A stretch of 17,759 nt of DNA from an uncultured Bacilli bacterium (GTDB lineage Bacteria > Bacillota_I > Bacilli_A > RF39 > UBA660). Position numbers and translations under genes: made by a program. This document shows positions 12,213-17,759 of this stretch, one piece after another. The stretch spans positions 1 through 17,759 of the forward strand of contig CAKOTD010000025.1 of the NCBI GenBank assembly GCA_934120015.1. Reading direction: 5' to 3'. A model generated the notes under the pieces. It ran no database searches. It was not told where the DNA came from and worked only from the letters and a program-made list of their open reading frames with translations. The first letter of the stretch is position 1; each line of letters opens with the position of its first letter.

Positions 12213-15158
12213 ATGTATTTGAAAGAAATAAGAACGCATGGTTTTAAATCATTTGCAGATAAAATGTCTATTGAAATGAATGAGGGAATTACATGTATTG
12301 TTGGACCAAATGGTAGTGGTAAAAGTAATGTTGTTGATGCTGTTAGGTGGGTTCTTGGTGAACAGTCTGTTAAATCACTTCGTGGAGAAGGAAATATGGC
12401 TGATGTTATATTTTCAGGAAGTAAATCAAGAAATTCTTCTAATATAGCAAGTGTAACATTAGTATTTGATAATAGTGATCATTATCTTAATCTACCTAAT
12501 ACTGAGGTATCAATTAAAAGAAGAGTTTATAGAGATGGAACTAATGAATATTTTTTAAATAATGAAAAGTGTCGTTTAAAAGATGTTACTGATATGCTGC
12601 TAGATACTGGTATTGCTAAGGAAAGTTTTAATATTATTTCTCAGGGAAAAATAGAAGAAATATTAAATAGTAAGCCTTTAGAACGAAGAGTTATATTTGA
12701 AGAAGCAGCAGGAGTTCTTAAATATAAAAAAAGAAAAGAAGATGCTCTTAGAAAACTTGAAAAAACAAATGATAATATAAATCGTGTTGATGATATTATA
12801 AATGAACTTAAACTTCAAGTTGAGCCTCTTAAAATACAAAGAGAAAAAGCTCTTGAATATTTAAATGTATCTAATCAATTAGAAGATCTTGAAATTTCTT
12901 TATTAGCAAGTGATATTACAGGCATTAATTTTAAATACTCTAAAGATAAAGAAAAACAAAAACTTTTGAATAAAGAAATATTAGATTTAACCACAAATAA
13001 TACTGGCAATGAAGCTAAAATAGAAAAGTTTAAATTAGAAATTAATAAATTAGAAGAAACATTATCGATTAAACAAAAAGAATTGTTAGAAATTACTACT
13101 AAGGTTGAAAAAATAAATGCAGAAAAACAGATTATAACTGAAAGACAGAAATATAATGTTGAAGATTCAAAACTTCATAATACTATTCTTGAATTGAAAG
13201 AAAAAAAACTTAGTTTAGAAAATGAAATTGTTAAATATGAAAATGAAATAGATGATAACTCAAAAGAAATATTATTATTAAAAGAAAATCAAAATGTTAA
13301 AATATCAAAATTAGATAGTGTGAGAAATAAAAAACAAAAGTTGAATGATTTGCTTTCCAATTCTATTAGAAATAGTAATTATTTGAATTTAAAGATAGAT
13401 AATTTAAACGAGAGTATAGAAAATAATTCTTCATTACCTTATGCAGTCAGATGGGTCTTACAAAATCTTAAAATTGATGGTATTCATAATGCAATTGGGA
13501 ATTTAATAGAGATAAAAGAAGAATATGTTAGGGCAATTACTACTTCTCTTGGTTCGGCTTTTAGCAATATTGTTGTTGATGATGAAAATACTGCTAAAGA
13601 AGTAATAAGATATTTAAAACAAAATAATATTGGTAGGGTAACTTTGTATCCTTTAAATATAATGAAAGAAAAAAACATTGATAAAGATTTACTAGATATT
13701 ATTCTTAAAGAAAAAGGTTTTGTTGGAGTAGGTAGTAATCTAGTTAGTTTTGATTCCAAATATAAAAATATTGTTAAAAATCAATTAGGTAATGTTATTG
13801 TATCTACTGATATAGAGAGTGCAAATAAAATATCAAAACTTATAAATTATAGGTATAAAGTAGTAACATTAGATGGTGAAGTTTTAAATGTTGGAGGTTC
13901 AATTACAGGTGGAAATATCATTAAACAAAAAAATATTATTAGTGATAAATATGAACTTGAACGATTAAAACAAGAAAAAAAGCTGGAAGACTTAAATATA
14001 AAAAAATATGAAGAAGAAATTAACAATATTGATATGGAATATAAAAATGCAGAGGATGAGATTTATCTATTAAATAAAAAAATTATTAATAATGAAGAGA
14101 TTAATAATAATAAAATAAATATTAAAAATAATATTGTTAATGAATTGAATCAAATTAATTTAAATATAGATGGTACAAATAATTTAATTAACAATACATT
14201 AAGTAATGAAGAAGAACAGGTTATTAATAGTTATTATGAGGCATTAAAACAAAGGGATTCTTTAAATAATGAATTAAGTAGTTTAAATAAAAAGAAGAAA
14301 GATTTAAATGATTACTTAGAGGAAGCCGAATTTGAAAGAAGAAAAGAAAATAGTGTATTTACTGCAAAAAATAAGGAATTAAAAGACCTTGAAATAGAAA
14401 TTAATAGATTTGATGTAAAACTTGATACACTACTTACAAGATTAAATGAAGAATATAGTATGACTTATGAAAAAGCAATAAGTATGTATAAGTTAGAAAT
14501 TGATGAAAATGAAGCCCGTAATAAAGTTAATACTTTAAAGGCCAAAATAAAACAGATTGGTCCAGTAAATATTAATGCTCCTGAGGAATATGATAAGGTA
14601 AGTGAAAGATATAATTTTCTAAATAAACAAAGAGAGGATCTTATAAACGCTGAGAATACTTTACTTAGTATTATTGATGAATTAGATGATGTTATGAAAA
14701 AAGAATTTAGTTCAAATTTTGAAATAATTAGAAAAAACTTTACACAAACATTTAAGGAACTATTTAAAGGTGGAACAGCTGATTTAAAATTGATAGATCC
14801 TGATAATATACTTGAGAGTGGTATTGATATAGTTGCATCTCCTCCGGGTAAAAAGCTTACAACAATCTCTTTGTTATCAGGTGGAGAAAAAACTTTTACA
14901 GCAATTAGTTTAGTGTTTGCAATCCTTAAATCAAGATGTGTGCCATTTTGTATTTTTGATGAAGTCGAAGCGGCACTTGATGAAGCTAATGTTTCTAGTT
15001 TTGGTTCTTATTTAAAAAGTTTACAAGAAAAAACTCAGTTTATACTTATTACTCATAAGAAAAAAACTATGGAATTTGCTGATGTATTATATGGTATTAC
15101 GATGCAAGAATCAGGGGTCAGTAAATTAGTAAGTGTAAAATTAGAAGAGGTTGCATAG
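12213..15158 (+). CDS. smc: Chromosome segregation ATPase SMC, short-armed form
   Basis: SMC forms the condensin-like complex with ScpA and ScpB that extrudes DNA loops and organises the nucleoid. The ATPase head is built from both ends: Walker A GPNGSGKSN (31-39), then near the C-terminus the signature LLSGGEKT (about 886-893) and Walker B CIFDE followed by the D-loop ALDEAN (about 913-924). Two long Lys/Glu/Asn-rich coiled coils flank a hinge (about 405-570) with VTLDGEVLNVGGSITGGN. The product has 981 residues against about 1186 in B. subtilis; each arm is roughly 100 residues shorter. Mollicute SMC proteins are of similar size, as I recall. ATG 12213 follows AAGGGTGA; the GTG at 12204 lies inside that site. 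In Bacillus smc sits between rnc and ftsY, which are absent here. Confidence 0.96.
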   Translation: MYLKEIRTHGFKSFADKMSIEMNEGITCIVGPNGSGKSNVVDAVRWVLGEQSVKSLRGEGNMADVIFSGSKSRNSSNIASVTLVFDNSDHYLNLPNTEVSIKRRVYRDGTNEYFLNNEKCRLKDVTDMLLDTGIAKESFNIISQGKIEEILNSKPLERRVIFEEAAGVLKYKKRKEDALRKLEKTNDNINRVDDIINELKLQVEPLKIQREKALEYLNVSNQLEDLEISLLASDITGINFKYSKDKEKQKLLNKEILDLTTNNTGNEAKIEKFKLEINKLEETLSIKQKELLEITTKVEKINAEKQIITERQKYNVEDSKLHNTILELKEKKLSLENEIVKYENEIDDNSKEILLLKENQNVKISKLDSVRNKKQKLNDLLSNSIRNSNYLNLKIDNLNESIENNSSLPYAVRWVLQNLKIDGIHNAIGNLIEIKEEYVRAITTSLGSAFSNIVVDDENTAKEVIRYLKQNNIGRVTLYPLNIMKEKNIDKDLLDIILKEKGFVGVGSNLVSFDSKYKNIVKNQLGNVIVSTDIESANKISKLINYRYKVVTLDGEVLNVGGSITGGNIIKQKNIISDKYELERLKQEKKLEDLNIKKYEEEINNIDMEYKNAEDEIYLLNKKIINNEEINNNKINIKNNIVNELNQINLNIDGTNNLINNTLSNEEEQVINSYYEALKQRDSLNNELSSLNKKKKDLNDYLEEAEFERRKENSVFTAKNKELKDLEIEINRFDVKLDTLLTRLNEEYSMTYEKAISMYKLEIDENEARNKVNTLKAKIKQIGPVNINAPEEYDKVSERYNFLNKQREDLINAENTLLSIIDELDDVMKKEFSSNFEIIRKNFTQTFKELFKGGTADLKLIDPDNILESGIDIVASPPGKKLTTISLLSGGEKTFTAISLVFAILKSRCVPFCIFDEVEAALDEANVSSFGSYLKSLQEKTQFILITHKKKTMEFADVLYGITMQESGVSKLVSVKLEEVA

Positions 15159-15165
15159 TTATTAT

Positions 15166-15189
15166 AAAAAGTCAATTTTGACTTTTTTT
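15166..15189 (+). terminator. Intrinsic terminator after smc
   Basis: AAAAAGTCA (15166-15174) and TGACTTTTT (15179-15187) form a 9-bp stem with a 4-base loop, running into seven T residues (15183-15189). It begins 7 bases after the smc stop codon. The matching A-run upstream means it could also act on the other strand, but no gene there needs it. Confidence 0.88.
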
Positions 15190-15232
15190 CTTTTTATAAG
15201 GATTTTGGGAAAAAACATAGAAATATATATAC

Positions 15233-15249
15233 GGAGGTGATTTAGTATA
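15233..15249 (+). promoter_or_regulatory. Ribosome binding site followed by in-frame ATA, possible non-canonical start
   Basis: GGAGGTGAT (15233-15241) matches the 16S rRNA tail over nine bases. The first standard start in the downstream frame is ATG 15265, 23 bases beyond, which is too far. An in-frame ATA at 15247 lies 5 bases after the site and would add the six residues MKRFIP, which look like a normal family N-terminus. An in-frame TGA at 15238-15240 excludes any start further upstream. Confidence 0.5.
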
Positions 15250-15264
15250 AAACGATTTATACCT

Positions 15265-16245
15265 ATGACATATGATAGGATATTTAAGAAAGTATTTGGT
15301 GATCCCAATGATACAGATAAACTTGCTTTTTTACTTAGCGTAATTCTTAATATTCCTATAGAGAACATAAGAGGAAATATTATAATATTAGAATCTGAGA
15401 AAAGAGTAAGCAACAAAAATGAAAAGATGGGTAAATGTGATGTAGTGTTAAAACTTTCATTTGGATGTTATGGAAAAATAAATTTGGAAATGAATATAGG
15501 TTTTTTTAAGGGAAGAATAGTTAGAAATACAGGTTATGTATTTCATCATTTTTCATCATATTTAAAATCAAATGAGGACTATGGTGATATTAAACCGATA
15601 TTACAAATAAACTTTGATACTCATGGGATTGATAAAAATAACAAGAATATTGTAGACATATATACTTTAAAAAATGATAATTGTTATGAGTTAACAAATT
15701 TGTTACAAATATACCATATAAATATTGCAAAGTGTTATAAATATTGGTACAATAAAACTATGGAAGGGTATAGTGAAGTAGATAAAAACATTATTAAAAT
15801 GTGTGCACTTATTTATGCATCAGATGAAGCTAACTTTACTAAATGCATAGGTGAAATGAAGATGGAAGAAAAAATTAAAAAGAATTTTCTTGATACAATG
15901 GATGAGTTATGCAGTGATGAAGAGTTAGAAAATTATTATGGTTCAGAAGAGGATATTAGAAAAACAAGAAAAGCTGATATGGATATAATGAAGAGAGAAA
16001 TTCGTGAATCGGCAACAAAAAGTGGAATGAGAAAAGGAATGAAACTTGGAAAGCAAAAAGGTATTGAGCAAGGAATAAAACAAGGAATAAAACAAGGAAT
16101 AAAACAAGGAATAAAACAAGGAACAGATGAAAGTTACAAAGAAATGATAAAGAAAATGTTAGAAAATAATATTGACATTCAAACAATATGTAAAATAACA
16201 GGCTTTAGTAGAGATAAGATTGAAAAAATAATAATTAAAGAATAA
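15265..16245 (+). CDS. Rpn/PD-(D/E)XK nuclease family putative transposase
   Basis: This 326-residue protein resembles the Rpn/PDDEXK_2 family, which are PD-(D/E)XK-fold nucleases often annotated as transposases and, in E. coli RpnA, shown to be DNA endonucleases promoting recombination. The opening TYDRIFKKVFGD is the family pattern. The likely catalytic core is D59 in GKCDVVLKL and E75 in INLEMN; the family usually has ExQ there, and this protein has ExN. Residues 266-285 form GIEQ plus four GIKQ units, the Gly-periodic tail common in this family. A helix-turn-helix-like end follows (IDIQTICKITGFSRDKIEKI). ATG 15265 is the first standard start, but the ribosome binding site favours ATA 15247. 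It is a single gene with no inverted repeats or target duplication that I can see. Confidence 0.8.
   Translation: MTYDRIFKKVFGDPNDTDKLAFLLSVILNIPIENIRGNIIILESEKRVSNKNEKMGKCDVVLKLSFGCYGKINLEMNIGFFKGRIVRNTGYVFHHFSSYLKSNEDYGDIKPILQINFDTHGIDKNNKNIVDIYTLKNDNCYELTNLLQIYHINIAKCYKYWYNKTMEGYSEVDKNIIKMCALIYASDEANFTKCIGEMKMEEKIKKNFLDTMDELCSDEELENYYGSEEDIRKTRKADMDIMKREIRESATKSGMRKGMKLGKQKGIEQGIKQGIKQGIKQGIKQGTDESYKEMIKKMLENNIDIQTICKITGFSRDKIEKIIIKE
16060..16119 (+). repeat. In-frame 12-bp tandem repeat coding for GIKQ units
   Basis: Four perfect copies of GGAATAAAACAA lie at 16072-16119, preceded by a diverged copy at 16060-16071 (GGTATTGAGCAA) and followed by the partial GGAACA. Each unit adds four residues, so copy-number change keeps the frame. 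The exact DNA identity points to recent slippage or selection for the unit. Confidence 0.95.
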
Positions 16246-16266
16246 TATGTAATTTTCTGAAAAAAA

Positions 16267-16275
16267 TGTTATAAT
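16267..16275 (+). promoter_or_regulatory. Extended -10 promoter of gpmI
   Basis: TGTTATAAT has a perfect TATAAT (16270-16275) with TG at 16267-16268. No good -35 hexamer is present 16-18 bases upstream, which an extended -10 can tolerate. Transcription would start near 16282, about 24 bases before the gene. Confidence 0.6.
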
Positions 16276-16305
16276 GGTACTATGTTAATTAGAAAGAGTG
16301 ATAAA

Positions 16306-17759
16306 ATGAAACCTATTGTTTTATGTATTATGGATGGTGTAGGAATAAGGAATAAAGAGTATGGTAATGCGGTTAAAATGGCAAATAAACCTAATCTTGA
16401 CTACTTGATTGACAATTTTCCTCATAGTAAATTAGAAGCAAGTGGGGAACTTGTTGGATTACCATCTGGTCAAATGGGAAATAGTGAAGTTGGCCATACA
16501 AATATTGGTGCTGGAAGAATAGTATATCAACCATTACAACTTATTACTAATCAAATTAAAAATGGTGAGTTTTTCCAAAATAAAAATCTACTTGAAACAA
16601 TTAAACATGTAAAAGATAATCATTCTAAATTACATATATGTGGTCTTCTTAGTGATGGGGGAATTCATTCTCATATTAATCATCTATTTGGATTAATAGA
16701 TTTGTGTAAAGAAGAGGGAATTAGTAATGTATATTATCATGTCTTTTTAGATGGAAGAGATACACTCCCAAACGTTGCTTTAAAATATTTAGATCAACTA
16801 AATGAAAAAATTAAAGAAAGTAATGTAGGAAAAATTGCATCAATATCTGGAAGATATTATGCAATGGATCGTGATAATAGATGGGATAGAGTAGAAAAGG
16901 CTTATGATGTGATGGTAACTGGTAAGGGTGAAGAATGTAATTCTTATAAAGATGTTATTGAAAAAAATTATAAGGAAGGCATACTTGATGAATTTATCGT
17001 TCCAACTATCATAGATAAAAATGGTATGATCAATGATAATGATGGATTAATTGCTTTTAATTTTAGACCAGATAGATTAAGGGAAATTTTTAAGGCTATA
17101 ACTAATCCTGATTTTAATGATTTTGAACATAAAAATCTAAAAAATATAAAATTAACGACAATGATGCCAGTTAGTGATGAAGTTATTTGTAATAATGCTT
17201 TTGAATTACAGAAATTAGATAATACACTTGGAGAATATCTTTCTAAAAATCATAAAACACAATTAAGAATTGCTGAAACAGAGAAATATGCTCATGTTAC
17301 TTATTTCTTTGATGGTGGAGTTGAAAAAGATTTAGATGGGTGTAAGAGAATATTAGTTAATTCACCTAAGGTGGCCACATATGATTTAAAACCAGAAATG
17401 AGTGCTTATGAGGTAACTGATAAATTAATTAAGGAACTAGATAATCATTTGGATGTTGTTATTCTTAATTTTGCAAATGGAGATATGGTTGGACATACTG
17501 GTAATTTAGATGCTGCAATTAAAGCAATAGAAACTGTTGATGATTGTGTTGGAAAAATATATAAAAAATTAGAAGAAATTGGTGGAATATTAATTGTTAC
17601 AGCGGATCATGGAAATAGTGAGGTTATGATTGATGATAATGGAAATATCATCACATCACATACAACTAATAAAGTTCCATTTATAATTACCGATAAAAGC
17701 ATAAAACTAGAAGATGGTAAACTTGCTGATATAGCACCTACTATATTATATATATTGGG
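16306..17759 (+). CDS. gpmI: 2,3-bisphosphoglycerate-independent phosphoglycerate mutase (3' end cut)
   Basis: This enzyme converts 3-phosphoglycerate to 2-phosphoglycerate in glycolysis through a phosphoserine intermediate, with two metal ions (manganese in Bacillus). The first 484 of about 510 residues are present and the frame runs off the window edge. Asp10 in CIMDGVG and Ser60 in GQMGNSEVGHTNIGAGR are the metal ligand and the phosphorylated serine. HVFLDGRDT, SGRYYAMDRDNRWDR, AFNFRPDR, ANGDMVGHTG, TADHGNSE and SHTTNKVPF are the further active-site segments in order. The weak ribosome binding site GAGTGAT lies before ATG 16306. It appears to be transcribed alone from an extended -10 promoter, separated from the rest of the glycolytic genes at least on this side. 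Confidence 0.97.
   Translation, partial: MKPIVLCIMDGVGIRNKEYGNAVKMANKPNLDYLIDNFPHSKLEASGELVGLPSGQMGNSEVGHTNIGAGRIVYQPLQLITNQIKNGEFFQNKNLLETIKHVKDNHSKLHICGLLSDGGIHSHINHLFGLIDLCKEEGISNVYYHVFLDGRDTLPNVALKYLDQLNEKIKESNVGKIASISGRYYAMDRDNRWDRVEKAYDVMVTGKGEECNSYKDVIEKNYKEGILDEFIVPTIIDKNGMINDNDGLIAFNFRPDRLREIFKAITNPDFNDFEHKNLKNIKLTTMMPVSDEVICNNAFELQKLDNTLGEYLSKNHKTQLRIAETEKYAHVTYFFDGGVEKDLDGCKRILVNSPKVATYDLKPEMSAYEVTDKLIKELDNHLDVVILNFANGDMVGHTGNLDAAIKAIETVDDCVGKIYKKLEEIGGILIVTADHGNSEVMIDDNGNIITSHTTNKVPFIITDKSIKLEDGKLADIAPTILYIL

Noticed and set aside
15190..15232. Promoter for the Rpn-family gene (TTGGGA at 15205 with TATATA at 15226)
   Set aside because: The spacer is 15 bases, both hexamers are poor, and AT-rich DNA gives such matches by chance. 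The gene must have a promoter after the smc terminator, but I cannot place it.
16060..16119. CRISPR-like array
   Set aside because: The units are only 12 bases, directly adjacent without spacers, and in frame with the coding sequence.
15956..16186. Minus-strand reading frame over the repeat, with many Leu/Val/Phe residues
   Set aside because: It is the antisense shadow of the 12-bp repeat in the Rpn-family gene; it lacks a ribosome binding site and family features.
15190..16245. Insertion sequence boundaries around the Rpn-family gene
   Set aside because: No terminal inverted repeats or target-site duplication could be seen at either side, and family members often stand as single genes.
1..17759. 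Mollicute-type code with TGA as tryptophan
   Set aside because: radC (1520-1522) and spoIVFB (4247-4249) end at TGA where their families end, Trp is TGG in the conserved genes, and no conserved Trp position is encoded by TGA.

Overview
The window is a compact, very AT-rich stretch with every gene on the + strand, and it reads as a low-GC Bacillota chromosome of class Bacilli. The evidence is a radC-mreC-mreD-spoIVFA-spoIVFB-rplU-prp-rpmA block in the order known from Bacillus subtilis, Gram-positive type S12 and L27, and AGGAGG ribosome binding sites. Two things suggest a streamlined lineage near the Mollicutes, such as uncultured gut Bacilli of the RF39 kind: the SMC protein is short (981 residues), and genes that normally sit in this block (maf, mreB, minC, minD) are absent. 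The code is standard: radC and spoIVFB end in TGA where their families end. The lineage is inferred from recalled family knowledge, not from a search.

Region by region: 1-318 is the C-terminal end of an unrecognised Tyr/Ser/Gly-rich protein. Positions 382-4249 hold a cell-envelope and sporulation-like cluster: a SPOR-domain membrane protein in the spoIIB position, radC, mreC, mreD, a degenerate LytM-fold protein resembling SpoIVFA, and an M50 intramembrane protease resembling SpoIVFB. Positions 4227-5267 hold rplU-prp-rpmA behind a strong promoter and a probable L21 leader. Prp is the protease that trims the N-terminal extension of L27, and that extension is present here. Positions 5287-6733 hold infC-rpmI-rplT behind an attenuator of the L20-leader kind. 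infC starts with ATC, and L20 carries an extra C-terminal Rho_N-like segment. Positions 6735-7706 hold a lone gene for a kinase-fold protein with its own promoter. Positions 7727-12157 hold the str operon rpsL-rpsG-fusA-tuf, ending in a terminator. Then come smc (12159-15189), an Rpn/PD-(D/E)XK family protein with a 12-bp in-frame tandem repeat (to 16245), and gpmI, which runs off the right edge.

Most of the window is core housekeeping. The points most worth a second look are the Rho_N-like tail on L20, the two mutually exclusive hairpins ahead of infC, the orphan kinase-like gene between two ribosomal operons, the retained spoIIB/spoIVFA/spoIVFB-like genes in an eroded cluster, the short-armed SMC, and a possible AUA start on the Rpn-family gene. 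I found no tRNA, rRNA, CRISPR array, insertion sequence or prophage, and no gene-free stretch longer than about 150 bases.
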